This document shows, piece by piece, positions 1 through 11,000 of a stretch of 40,575 nucleotides of DNA (positions are counted from its first letter, which is position 1; the number at the start of each line of letters is the position of its first letter). This stretch comes from Sphingomonas hominis (GTDB lineage: Bacteria > Pseudomonadota > Alphaproteobacteria > Sphingomonadales > Sphingomonadaceae). The notes beneath the pieces were generated by a model. The model was not told the DNA's origin. It worked only from the letters and a program-made list of their open reading frames with translations, and ran no database searches. A program made the position numbers and the translations under genes. The stretch covers positions 1 through 40,575 of the forward strand of contig NZ_JABULH010000012.1 of NCBI RefSeq assembly GCF_013328205.1, read 5' to 3'.

Positions 1-25
1 CTGATCAACACACCTACACGACAAC

Positions 26-61
26 CAGGGCCGGCACGGGAACACTTCCGCGCCGGCCCTG
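26..61. terminator. Strong hairpin, possible terminator of an upstream gene
   Basis: A perfect 10-bp inverted repeat (CAGGGCCGGC at 26-35, its complement at 52-61) surrounds a spacer that has its own short GGAA/TTCC pairing, so the whole segment can fold into one long hairpin. No T tract follows on either strand, so intrinsic termination is uncertain. A second, bulged stem lies at about 65-90 (GTTGGG...GAC with GTCCCAAC). Both sit just upstream of the TolC-like gene. They could be the 3' end of a gene outside the window or leader structure. Confidence 0.4.
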
Positions 62-148
62 CGCGTTGGGGGACTTGTTTTCGTCCCAACAATCAGGCTC
101 TTGCGTGAACAAGCAACATTGGGCAACGCCGCACCGACTGGGGAGCGC

Positions 149-1840
149 ATGACGGTGACACGAACCGGTGGGCGTCGGGGGAGGCGCGTGCCGCATATCG
201 CCCTGCTGGGAGGGCTGGCTGCGAGCCTGACGCCGGCGATGGCCGCGCAGGTCACGCCTGCGCCATCGGGCGCGCCGTCGGGTTCGCTCGTGGTCAATCC
301 GCAGCAGGGCGCGACGCCGCGCCCGATTTCTCCCGCGCCGGCACCGTCCACTCCGCCGCTGCCCGCGCCGGTTCCGGCCAGTTCCTCGCTGCCCGCCGCG
401 ACCACGCCCGTTGTGCCGAGCACGACATTGCCCGCGTACCAATTGCCGCAGCCGACGCGCGCGATCGATCTGCGTCCAGCCCCGCTCCAGTCGCTGCCCC
501 GCCGCAGCGTCGAGGGCGGATTGCCGCTTCCCGCAACCGACCCGCTGCGGATCGATCCCGCGACCGATCCGGTGCTGCGCCTCGCGCGCGCCTCGACCGA
601 TCCCGATGCCTTCCACGCCGCGATCGCCGATGCGGTACGCCGCAACCCCGCGCTCGACGAGGCGACCGCGCAGGTCGAGGAGGCTGACGCCGTCCGCGAC
701 GAGGCGGTTGCGCGATCGCTGCCGACGCTGGACGCATCGGTGTCGACCTTTCGCGTGCTCAGCCGCGCGTTCTCGAACGATCCGGGCAACGTCCTCGAAC
801 GCTCGCGTCCGCGCCGGCGCACCGACGGGCTGCTACGCGTCCAGCAGCCGCTGGTCGACTTCGGCGCCAGCCGCAACCGCATCCGCGCCGGCGACGCGCG
901 GCTGGAGGCGGCGCGCGCCGGGGTGGAGGACAGCGGCACGCGCGTCGCGCTGGTCGCGGTGTCGGCGTGGTACCAGGTCTATGGCTTGCGCGCGCTGGTG
1001 CGGCTGGCAAGCGCGTTCTCGGGCAGCCAGCGCGACCTGCGCACCGCATTGCAGGACCGGGTTCGCCAGGGTGCGGCCGCGCCCGCCGACGTGGTGCAGG
1101 TTGATGGCTATATCGCCTCCGCCGACGCGCAGGTCGCCGACTTCCGCCGCCAGCTGGTGAGCGCGGAGGCGCAATATGCCGCGGTGATCGGCAGCGCACC
1201 GCCCGGCGACCTCGGCCGTGCGCCCGCGCCAGCGCTGAATGCCGTGACACGCGGGACGCTCGGCAACGATGCCGACCGATTACCTGCGGTGCGCGCCGCG
1301 CGGTCGAGCGCGCAGGCCGCGCGCTACGATGCGAAGGCTGCAAACTCGGACCTGTTGCCGCAGGTCACGGTCGGCGTCGACGCCGGGCGCTACGGCATCA
1401 TCGAGACCGATCGCGATTACGACATCCGCGGCAATCTGACGCTGTCGTTGAGGCTGGGCGGCGGTGCGTCGCAGCGGATGCGTCAGGCGGTGGCACGCGC
1501 CGATGGCGCCAATGCGCGGCTGCGCCGCACCCGGATCGAGGCGCTGCGCGATGCCGAGATCGCGCTGTCCGATGTCGCCGCGCTGGAGGATGCGGAAGCC
1601 GCGATCCGCGCCAATTACCTTGCTGGCCGCCAGTCGCGCGACGTGCTTGCCGAGCGGTTCCGCGTGTCGCGCGGGACGCTGTTCGACCTGCTCGGCGCGG
1701 AGAGCAATTACTTCAGCGTCGCCGCGCGCTATCTTCAGACCGTGATCGAACTCGACAGCGCGCGCTACGCGCTGCTCGCCCGTACCGGCCGGCTGCTCCC
1801 CGCGCTCGGGATTGACGCCGCAACCCTGGAACCCCGATGA
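149..1840 (+). CDS. TolC-family outer membrane efflux protein of a type I secretion system
   Basis: Predicted outer-membrane channel component of the type I secretion system encoded by the next two genes. I chose ATG 149 over the in-frame TTG at 101 because GGGAG lies just upstream and the product then starts with a basic n-region and a hydrophobic segment ending in AMAAQ, a good Sec signal peptide. A Pro/Ala-rich linker of roughly 100 residues follows, which is longer than in classic TolC. The rest has the alternating helical pattern of the outer-membrane efflux family, with duplicated arms such as the segment around RVQQPLVDFGASRNR and a second half containing LTLSLRLGGG. The length of 563 residues is slightly long for TolC because of the linker. 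The stop overlaps the ATG of the ABC transporter, so the genes are translationally coupled. Family assignment is secure; substrate assignment comes from context. Confidence 0.9.
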   Translation: MTVTRTGGRRGRRVPHIALLGGLAASLTPAMAAQVTPAPSGAPSGSLVVNPQQGATPRPISPAPAPSTPPLPAPVPASSSLPAATTPVVPSTTLPAYQLPQPTRAIDLRPAPLQSLPRRSVEGGLPLPATDPLRIDPATDPVLRLARASTDPDAFHAAIADAVRRNPALDEATAQVEEADAVRDEAVARSLPTLDASVSTFRVLSRAFSNDPGNVLERSRPRRRTDGLLRVQQPLVDFGASRNRIRAGDARLEAARAGVEDSGTRVALVAVSAWYQVYGLRALVRLASAFSGSQRDLRTALQDRVRQGAAAPADVVQVDGYIASADAQVADFRRQLVSAEAQYAAVIGSAPPGDLGRAPAPALNAVTRGTLGNDADRLPAVRAARSSAQAARYDAKAANSDLLPQVTVGVDAGRYGIIETDRDYDIRGNLTLSLRLGGGASQRMRQAVARADGANARLRRTRIEALRDAEIALSDVAALEDAEAAIRANYLAGRQSRDVLAERFRVSRGTLFDLLGAESNYFSVAARYLQTVIELDSARYALLARTGRLLPALGIDAATLEPR

Positions 1841-3585
1841 ACACCGTCGCACACGACCGCCATCACGATCTGGTCGATCATCCGCGCCCGCGCTTCGCAC
1901 CGTGGCTGATGGAGCCGATGCTGCGCAACAAGTCGACCTATCTAAAGGTCGCGCTCGCCGCGGCGATGATCAACATCTTCGGGCTGATCACCTCGTTGTT
2001 CACGATGACGGTGTACGACCGCGTCGTTCCCAATAACGCCTTCACCTCGCTGGTCGCGCTTTCGATCGGGCTGGTGATCGTCGTCGTGTTCGACTTCCTA
2101 CTGCGCATCCTGCGCGCCTATTTCACCGATCTGGCGGGGGCGGACATCGACCATGACGTCGGCGGCCGTGTGTTCAAGCGATTGGTGGCGATCCGGCTCG
2201 ACCAGAAGAAGGGCTCGACCGGCGCGCTGACCGGGATGATGCGCGAGCTGGAAACGCTGCGCGACTTCTTTGCGTCCGCCACGATGACCGCGCTGGTCGA
2301 CGTGCCGTTCATCGTCGTGACACTGGTCTTCATCGCCATCCTAGGCGGCGCGGTGGTGTGGGTGCCGCTGGCGACGATCCCGGTCGTGATCGGCGCGGGC
2401 TGGCTGACGCGCCCCGCGCTCGACCGGTTGTCGGCCAAGTCGATGAGCGAGGGCCTGTCGAAGCAGAGCGTGCTGGTCGAGACGGTCGGCGCGCTCGAGA
2501 TGGTCAAGACCAGCGGCGCCGGACGCCTGCTTGGTCGCCGCTGGAGCCGCGCCAATGTCGCGCACGGTGCCAGCTCGACCCGCCAGCGGCTGGTGTCGAC
2601 GATCGCGACCACCGTCGCGGCCTCGGCCAACACGCTGTCCTACGCCGGCACCGTTGTCGCGGGCGTGTTCCTGATCGCCGATCACAAGCTGACAACGGGT
2701 GCGCTGGTCGCCTGCTCGATCCTGTCGGGCCGCGCGGTGCAGCCGCTCGCCACCATCGCCGCGCTGCTCTCGCGCCTGTCGGCGACGCGCACCGCCTACA
2801 AGCAGATCAACGGCATGATGGAGACGGGGTCGGAGGAGCCGGGCGCCGGCGCGCTGCGCCCGGCGAAGTTCGAGGGTCGCATCGAGTTGAAGGGGGTCGA
2901 GTTCCGCTATCCCGGCGCGGCGGAGAAGACGCTTGACGGGCTCAATCTCGTCATTCCCGCCGGACAGCGCGTTGCGCTGTTGGGCAAGGTCGGGTCGGGC
3001 AAGTCGACGATCGCGCGGATGATCCTGGGGCTCTACCCGCCGCAGGAAGGGCTGGTGATGATCGACGGTACCGACGTGCGCCAGTTCGATCCGCACGCGA
3101 TGCGTGCGCTGATCGGCACTGCGCTTCAGGAACCGGTGCTGCTGTCGGGCAGCGTGCGCGAGAACATCGTACTCGACCGCGAGGCGGTTGATGACGAGGA
3201 GATGCTGCGCGTCGCCGACCTGTCGGGCACGCACGGCTTCATGGGCCGGATCGCCAACGGCTATGACCTCCAGCTCACCGACCGCGGCGAGGGGCTTTCG
3301 GGCGGGCAGCGTCAGGCGATCAGCCTCGCGCGCGCGCTGGCGGGGAAACCGCAGATCCTGATCTTCGACGAACCGACCAGCTCGATGGATCAGGGCAGCG
3401 AGGCGCAGCTGATCGCGCGGCTCGAGGCCGAATTGAAGGGACGCACCTTTGTGCTCATCACCCATCGTCCCGCGCTGGTGAAGCTGGTCGACCGGATCGT
3501 GGTGATCGAGAACGGCCGCGTCGTGCAGGACGGCCCGCGTGATGCGGTGCTGCAGGAACTTCAGCGGCCGCGCGCAGCGGCCTGA
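1837..3585 (+). CDS. Type I secretion ABC transporter (permease/ATPase fusion)
   Basis: Inner-membrane ATPase that powers export of an RTX protein, of the HlyB/PrtD/LapB class. An N-terminal membrane domain covers roughly residues 30-310, with hydrophobic segments such as those around AAAMINIFGLITS and SIGLVIVVVFDFLL. The nucleotide-binding domain fills the rest: Walker A GKVGSGKS (about 383-390), signature LSGGQ (487-491), Walker B ILIFDEP (about 508-513) and the H-loop ITHRP. There is no recognisable C39 peptidase or C39-like domain at the N terminus, where only about 30 polar residues precede the first helix. That suits substrates with an uncleaved C-terminal secretion signal. The gene overlaps the TolC-like gene by 4 nt and is followed 10 nt later by the HlyD-like gene. 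The likely cargo is the RTX nuclease at 5028. Confidence 0.95.
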   Translation: MNTVAHDRHHDLVDHPRPRFAPWLMEPMLRNKSTYLKVALAAAMINIFGLITSLFTMTVYDRVVPNNAFTSLVALSIGLVIVVVFDFLLRILRAYFTDLAGADIDHDVGGRVFKRLVAIRLDQKKGSTGALTGMMRELETLRDFFASATMTALVDVPFIVVTLVFIAILGGAVVWVPLATIPVVIGAGWLTRPALDRLSAKSMSEGLSKQSVLVETVGALEMVKTSGAGRLLGRRWSRANVAHGASSTRQRLVSTIATTVAASANTLSYAGTVVAGVFLIADHKLTTGALVACSILSGRAVQPLATIAALLSRLSATRTAYKQINGMMETGSEEPGAGALRPAKFEGRIELKGVEFRYPGAAEKTLDGLNLVIPAGQRVALLGKVGSGKSTIARMILGLYPPQEGLVMIDGTDVRQFDPHAMRALIGTALQEPVLLSGSVRENIVLDREAVDDEEMLRVADLSGTHGFMGRIANGYDLQLTDRGEGLSGGQRQAISLARALAGKPQILIFDEPTSSMDQGSEAQLIARLEAELKGRTFVLITHRPALVKLVDRIVVIENGRVVQDGPRDAVLQELQRPRAAA

Positions 3586-3595
3586 GACCGGACCG

Positions 3596-4897
3596 ATGAC
3601 CGACACTCATCTCGAAGACCTCGCCGACCGCATCAAGCCCAAGGCGCTGTCCAACCTGCTGCTGTGGCTGATCCTCGGCTTTGTCGCGATCTTCATTATC
3701 TGGGCCAGCGTGGTGAAGCTCGATCGCACCGTGCACGCGCCCGGCCGCGTCGTGCCGTCGAGCCGGTTGCAGGTGCTGAGCAACCTGGAAGGCGGCATCG
3801 TGTCGCAGATCCTGGTGCGCGCCGGCGACCTGGTGCGGCAGGGGCAGCCGCTGGTCCGGCTCGATCGCACGCAGGCGGGTGCCGACCTCGGCAGCTCGCA
3901 AGCGACCGTCGGCGCGCTGGAGGCCAAGATCGCGCGGCTCCAGGCCGAGATCGCGGGACGCGAGCCGAGCTACCCGCCCGCGACCAACCCCGAACTCGCC
4001 GAGCAGATCGGGATCGAACGCTCGCTTCATGCCGCGCGGATCAGCGATCTCGCCAGCCTGAGCTCGGCCGCGGCTGCGCGTGAGGCGCAGGCCAATCGCG
4101 CGGTGGCGGAGGCGCAGGCGGCGTACCAGTCGCGCGTCTCGGCACGCGACACCGCGCGGCGCCAGCTCGAGCTCATCCGCCCGCTGGTGGAGCGCGGGAT
4201 CGAGCCGCAGGTGACGCTGATCCAGCTCGAGAACACGGCCGCGGTCGCGACCACCGATGCGGCGCAGGCAGCGGCCGCGATCGCGCGCGCGCAGGGCGGC
4301 GTCGCCGAAGCGCGCGCAAGCCTCGCGCAGGTGCGCGGCGCGTGGCGCGCGCAGGCGGGCACCGACCTCGCCACCGCGCAGGCCGAACTCGCCGCGCGGC
4401 GTCAGACCGTCCCTGCACTCGCCGCCAAGCTCGGCCGCGCCACGGTCGCGGCACCGGTCGACGGCCGCGTCAACCGCGTGCTCGTGTCTACGGTAGGCGC
4501 CAGCATCGCCGCGGGCCAGCCGATCGTCGAGGTGGTTCCCTCAGCCGACGCGCTGACCGTCGAAGCGATGGTCAGCCCGAAGGACATCGCATCGGTCCGC
4601 ATCGGCCAGCACGCGCGCGTCAACGTGACCGCGTATGAAAGCGGCATCTACGGCGGGATGGACGGACGCGTGGTCACGATCTCGCCCGACGCGACCGTCG
4701 AGGAACGCACCGGTGAAAGCCATTACACCGTCCGTGTCCGCGCCGACGCGCAGAACTTCCGCGGACCCGCCGGCGAGCGGCTGGTGATCGGCCCGGGCAT
4801 GACCGCCGACGTGAACCTGATCGGCGACAAGCGCTCGGTGATGGCCTACATCCTGACGCCCTTCACCCGCCTGCGCGAGGATGCGCTGCGTGAATAA
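3596..4897 (+). CDS. HlyD-family periplasmic adaptor of type I secretion system
   Basis: Membrane-fusion protein linking the ABC transporter to the TolC-like channel. Its 433 residues start at ATG 3596, 10 nt after the transporter stop. Order of parts: a short cytoplasmic N terminus; one transmembrane helix at about 18-38 (NLLLWLILGFVAIFIIW); the first half of the lipoyl/biotinyl-like domain with the conserved GGIVSQILVRAGDLV; a long Ala/Glu/Arg-rich coiled coil at about 90-280; the returning lipoyl half (VAAPVDGRVNRV); and a C-terminal beta-barrel. The length matches HlyD/PrtE proteins of 430-480 residues. It completes a three-gene secretion operon and, with the 130-bp gap to the nuclease gene, points to dedicated export of that protein. 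Confidence 0.94.
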   Translation: MTDTHLEDLADRIKPKALSNLLLWLILGFVAIFIIWASVVKLDRTVHAPGRVVPSSRLQVLSNLEGGIVSQILVRAGDLVRQGQPLVRLDRTQAGADLGSSQATVGALEAKIARLQAEIAGREPSYPPATNPELAEQIGIERSLHAARISDLASLSSAAAAREAQANRAVAEAQAAYQSRVSARDTARRQLELIRPLVERGIEPQVTLIQLENTAAVATTDAAQAAAAIARAQGGVAEARASLAQVRGAWRAQAGTDLATAQAELAARRQTVPALAAKLGRATVAAPVDGRVNRVLVSTVGASIAAGQPIVEVVPSADALTVEAMVSPKDIASVRIGQHARVNVTAYESGIYGGMDGRVVTISPDATVEERTGESHYTVRVRADAQNFRGPAGERLVIGPGMTADVNLIGDKRSVMAYILTPFTRLREDALRE

Positions 4898-5027
4898 AGG
4901 GCGAAATGCGCAAGCCTTTTACGATTAATTAAAATGTCGTCATGTCGCTGTCATTCTACAGCGATAGTCGCGCCGGATCAGGGGTTTGTCCGCGCATGGG
5001 CAACGGCCCCGAACAGGGGTAGTCGAC
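4898..5027 (+). promoter_or_regulatory. Leader of the RTX nuclease gene
   Basis: This 130-bp gap contains an AT-rich patch (TTTTACGATTAATTAAAAT around 4917-4935), rare in this sequence and a plausible promoter. A small stem-loop follows (CGCTGT at 4946-4951, ACAGCG at 4958-4963). A ribosome binding site CAGGGG lies about 8 nt before ATG 5028. No terminator with a T tract is visible after the HlyD-like gene, so read-through from the secretion operon is possible as well as a separate start. Confidence 0.35.
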
Positions 5028-8000
5028 ATGGCGGCAAAGCGCTTCAACGGGACCTACGCAGCAGGTGAGCCCGCGACCGAGCTGGAATGGACGAACGACG
5101 CGTTTGAATTCGGCTATGTCGATTCGGCGACGAGCCAGCCCGTTGGCAACGCCCGTGTCGCGAGCGCGACCGGGCCAGACCAAGCGGCGCCGGCGGCCGC
5201 AGCTGGCGAGATCGCGAACGGCTTCACCTTCACCGCCAACACGCTGACCTACAGCGAGAACTTTGACAGTCTGGCATCGTCGGGCACGACCGCCGGCACT
5301 GGCACCGTGGATGGCGGCACCCCGCTCGGCTCGACCAGGTTCGTTTTCCTGGAAGCGAGCGGGACCAGCGCAAACACGAGCTACACCGCGGGTAATGGCT
5401 CCGTTAACACTGGTGACACCTATAGCTTCGGTACCGCTGGCAGCACCGATCGTGCGATCGGCAGTCTGGCGAGCGGTGGCGTGGCGACGATCTATTACGG
5501 CACGCTGTTCACCAACGACACCGGCTCCACGATCACCTCGCTCGCGATCGCGTTCACGGGCGAGCAGTGGCGTGCCGGAGGCCGAACGGCCGCCAACGGC
5601 CCGGATCGGCTCGACTTCAGCTACAGCACCACCGCGACGACGATCGGCGGCACGGGCTTCACCGATTTCAACGACCTCGACTTCGTGTCGCCGTCGGCAT
5701 TGCCGTCCACCGCGGGTGCGCTTGACGGCAATGCCGCGGCCAACCGGCAGGCGATCAGCGCCAATCTCGCGGTCGAGATCCCTGCAGGTGGCAGCATCTT
5801 CATCCGCTGGGCCGACACCAACGTCGTCGGCAACGACGACGGCCTCGCAATCGACGATTTCTCGATCACCGCGACTCTCGCCGGCACGCCTGCGCCGACC
5901 ACCGAGACGATCGCGTTCGCGACGCCCAGCATCACGCAGGCCGAGGGCAGCGGCACCGACACCGCGTTCACCTACACGCTGACGCGCAGCGGCAGCACCG
6001 CCGCGTCGACCACGGTCGCCTATGCGCTGGCGACCAGCGGCAACACGACCGACGCGTCCGACTTCACCGGCGCGACCAGCGGCACCGCGACCTTTGCTGC
6101 GGGCAGCGACACCGCGACCGTCACGATCACCGTCGCGGGCGACCGCCTGATCGAGGGCGACGAGACGTTCGGACTGGTGCTCAGCAACCCCGGAACCGGC
6201 TATGTCGTCAGCGGCAGCGCGGGCACCGCCACCGGCACGATCACCAACGACGACCTAGGCGGCACCTTCACCATTGCAGGCTTGAGCGATGCCAGCGAGG
6301 GCGGCACCGCTAGCTTCACGATCACCCGCACGGGCGGCGATGGCGGACCGGTGACGATCGGCTACACGGTCGGTGCGGGCACCACCGGAACCAGCGCCGA
6401 CGCGACCGATTTCGGCGGCAGCTTCCCGTCGGGCAGCGTCACCTTCGCCGCAGGCGAGACATCGAAGACGATCGCGATTGCGACGACCGACGATGCCACG
6501 CCCGAGGGTGACGAGAGCTTCACCGTGACGCTCGGCGCGCCGAGCACGGGCATGCTTGGTGCGCAGGCGAGCGCGCAGGCACTGATCCTGGCGAGCGATC
6601 CCGCCGGCAGCGTCTCGGTCGCCGACGTCTCGGTCAACGAGGGCGCGGGCGTCGCGACGATCACGCTGACGCGCACGAACGGCACCGGCGCGATCACGGT
6701 CGGTTACGCGACCGCCGACGGCACCGCGACCGCGGGCGCCGATTATACCGCGACCAGCGGCACCGCGACCCTTGGCGAAGGCGTCAACACCGTCAGCTTC
6801 GACGTGCCGATCACCAACGACAATCTCCAGGAAGCGGACGAAACCTTCACGGTCACGCTGACCACCGGCGACGGAGCGCCCACGATCGCGCGGGGCACCG
6901 CGACGGTCACGATCCTCGACAATGACGAACCCGCCGCGGTCGGCAGCTTCGACATCGCGCCCGCGACCTCGTTGGTGCGCGAGGGCAACAGCGGCGTCAC
7001 CGTGGTGAGCTTCACGGTCAGCCGCACCGACGGCACGACGGGCGCGGTCAGCATCCCCTATACGGTCGGCTTCACCGGCACGAACCCCGCCGACGTGTCC
7101 GACTTCGCTGCCGGCGAACCGCTGAGCGGCACCGTCACCTTTGCGGACGGCGACGCGGCGACCAAGACGATCACCGTGCAGGTCCAGGGCGATTCGACGC
7201 TCGAGGCGGACGAAACCTTCACCGTCTCACTCGGCACGCCCAGCGCCGGCACGCTGGGTAATCAGGCGAGTGCCACCGCGACGATCCTGAACGACGATTC
7301 GACCTTCAGCATCGCGTCGGGGCAGGCGGTGGAGGGCACCGGCGCGATCCCGCTGGTCATGACCCGAACCGGTGACCTGAGCGTCGCGGCGACGTTGCGC
7401 TTCGACGTTTCGCTGGAAAGCGGCGACACGGCCAGCCTCGCCGATTTTCCCGACGGAGCGCTGCCCGGCGGTTTCATCGCCTTCGCCAGCGGTTCCGCGA
7501 CCGCGACGCTCAACGTGCCGGTTGCGAACGACGCGCTGATCGAGGGCGATGAAACCTTCACGGTCACGCTGTCGGGCGCGACCCCGGGTCAGGTGGTGAC
7601 CAATGCGGTCGCGACCGGCACGATCGTGAACGATGATTTCCCCGCGCTGTCGATCAGCGACGCGAGCGTGATCGAGGGCAATGAAGGGACCGCGCTGCTG
7701 CGCTTCACCATTACTGCCAGCGAGCCCGCCGGCGCTGATGGCATCAGCTTCAACGCCAGCACCGCCGACGGTACTGCGACGGCGGGCAGCGACTATGCCG
7801 CGCTCGCCAACGTCGCCGGCACCATCGCCGCTGGGGAGACGAGCACCACCGTCACCGTCGCGGTCAGCGGCGACATGGTGTTCGAGCGCAACGAAACACT
7901 CTCCGTCATACTGTCGAACGCCGTCGGCGCGACGATCGCGCGCGCGACCGCGATCGGCACGATCGTCAACGACGACGCGGTGCCCGCCAGCGCGCGTATC

Positions 8001-11000
8001 TTCGCGGCCGATTTCGCCGGTTTCACCGCGGCGGGCTTCGCGCCGACGCCGGGCACCGGGCAGCTCGACTCCGACGTCTGGCGCGTCGTCGGGTTGAGCG
8101 ACAACACCAACCCCGCTTATGGCGCGACGCTGACGACGGGCGATTTCGCGCGCGGGCAGATCATCGGCACCGCCGATCCCGTCACCGCGGGCGTCTATTC
8201 CCCGGCCGCCAACGCTGCGCTGGTGTTCCAGGCGACCGGCGCCGAGATGGACGCGGGCGGCTTCATCGAGGCGCGGATCGAGAACACCAGCGGTGCGACC
8301 GCCACCAGCTTCGACGTCGCGTTCGACTGGGCGTATCGTAACAGCGCCGACCGCGCGAGCAGCCTGCAGCTCGCCTATTCGACCGACGGGGTGAACTACA
8401 CCCGCGTCGACGGCGCGGCTTTCACCACCCCCGCAACCGCGCCGCGCGTGTCGGGCGGCACCGCCATCGCCGTCCCCAACGCCTTCTCGACGCAGGCCGA
8501 GACGGTGACGATCACCGGCACGGTCGCCGATGGCGGCTACCTCTACCTGCGCTGGATCCACGCGTCGTCGGCGGGCAGCGGCAGCCGCGACGAGGTCGGC
8601 ATCGACAATCTGGTGGTCGATGCAAAGCTGAGCTCGACCCCGACCGCGTCGATCGCCGACGTGAGCGTCACCGAGGGCAATGGCGGCGAACGGTTCGCGA
8701 CCTTCACGGTCACCCGCTCGAACGGCACCGCCGAGGCGAGCGTCGCCTACGCGACGCTCGACGGCAGCGCGGTCGCCGGACGCGATTACGGCGCGACCAG
8801 CGGCACGCTGACCTTCGCGGCGGGCGAGGTCAGCAAGACGATCCAGGTCGCGATCATCGGCGACGCCGTGCGCGAGGCGGATGAGCGTTTCCAGCTCGTC
8901 CTGTCCAACCCGGTCGGGTTCGAGGTGCCGCAGCCGCGCGCCACCGCGACGATCGTCAACGACGACGCCGGTCCGGTCGCGATCTACGACATTCAGGGGC
9001 TCGGCCACACCTCGGCCTTCGCGGGGCAAGTGGTGCAGACTTCGGGCGTGGTCACCGCGCTCGCCACCAACGGCTTCTACCTGCAGGACGCGGTCGGCGA
9101 CGGGCAGGTCGGCACGTCCGACGCCATCTTCGTCTTCACCAACGCCGCGCCGAGTGTCACCGTCGGCAACGCGATCACGCTGTCGGGCATGGTGGAGGAA
9201 ACCCGCGGCCACACCGGCGCGCTGACGCTGACGCGGCTCGCCAACCCGAGCGACATCACCGTCACCACAGCCCTGGTGGCACTGCCCGCGGCAACGGTGA
9301 TCGCGACCGACGGCAGCGGCCGCGCCGCGCCGACGCAGGCGATCGATGACGACGGGCTGACGAGCTACGATCCGACCAACGACGGCATCGACTTCTACGA
9401 ATCACTCGAAGGCATGCTGGTCACGATCCAGACGCCGCGCGTCGTCGCCGACACGACCAGCGTCGGGATCACCTACGTCGTCGCCTCCGACGGCGTCGGC
9501 GCGACCGGACTCAACAGCCGCTCGGGCATGACCATCTCGGCGGGCGACAACAACCCTGAGACGATCCAGATCTTCCGCGGGGGCACGCACACGCAGGGCG
9601 ACACGCTCAACAACGTCACGGGCGTGCTGACCTATTTCTCGAGCTCATCGACCTCGTCGGGCTCGTATCAGGTCAACCCGACCGACGCGGTGACGGTCGC
9701 GGTCGACCGCGACCATCCGGCGCGCGAGGCGACGTCGCTGACCGGCACCGCGTCGAGCCTGAGCTACGCCAGCTTCAACGTCGAGAATCTGGCGCCGGTG
9801 GCGGATTCGACGGTCGAGGATCGCAACACGCAGGAAAAGGTCGACCTGGCCTTCGCGCGTCACGCGGCCGAGATCGTCAACGGCTTACGCAATCCCGACG
9901 TGATCGGGCTGCAGGAGATCCAGGACGCCGACGGGATCGGCACCGGCACCGATCTGTCGGGCTATGCCACCGCGGCGAAGCTGATCGCCGCGATCGAGGC
10001 GGCGGGCGGCCCAACCTACGCCTATGTCGAGGTCACCCCGACCGAGAACACCGGTGGCGAGCCGGGCGGCTTCATCCGTCCGGGCTTCCTCTACAATCCG
10101 GCACGGGTCACCTACATCGACGGGTCGGCGCGCGCGCTGGGCGACGCGATCTTCACCGGCACGCGCCGGCCGCTCGTCGCCGACTTCCAGTTCAACGGGC
10201 AGGTCTTCACCGCGATCGACATGCACTCGACCTCGCGTGGTGGCTCGGGCCCGCTCTACGGCTCGACCCAGCCGCCCGTTCAGGCGGGTGACGGCGCACG
10301 CACCGCGCAGGCGCTGGCGGTCAAATCGTACATCGACGGCGTGCTGGCGAACGATCCGAACCACCTGTTCATGGTCAACGGCGACTTCAACGGCTTCCCG
10401 TATGAAACCGCGCTCAACAGCCTCGCACCGGTCGACGGTACGGGTGCGCTCGTCAACCTCATCAACACGCTGCCGGTTGAGGAGCGCTACACCTATTATT
10501 TTGACGGCTATTACCAGTCGTTCGACAACGTCATCGTGTCGCAGCGGGTGGCAGGCGCGTCGAGCATCGACGTGGTTCACTACAACGCCGGCTACAACGA
10601 CGGGCTGTCGGCGACCGACCATGATCAACCGGTGGCGCTGATCGGGCTGGCACGGATCGGTGGCGCGGCGACGGCGGTCGCCGACAATTTCGCGGTCACC
10701 GCGGCCAGCGTGCTGCGTGCCTCGCTCATCGCCAACGACACCGGTGGCGATCCGTCGCTGACGGTCACCGCGATCAACGGTGCGGCCGTAGCCGCGGGCG
10801 ACACGCTCCGGCTCGCCTCGGGCGCGCTGCTCACGCTTACGACCGGGGGCGGGTTCGCCTACAATCCCGATGGTGCCTATGCGACGCTCGGCGCCGGACA
10901 GACCGCGACCGACACGTTCAGCTACACGCTGCCGGGCGGCTCCACCGCCTCCGCGACGATCACGATCACGGGGGTTGCTGCCCCTGCAGCCGATGCGCAG

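Noticed and set aside
5190-5225. AAAAG motif near the nuclease N terminus resembling a LapG cleavage site
   Set aside because: The N terminus before it is only about 60 residues with no retention module, and no LapG or LapD gene is nearby. The protein is better read as freely secreted.
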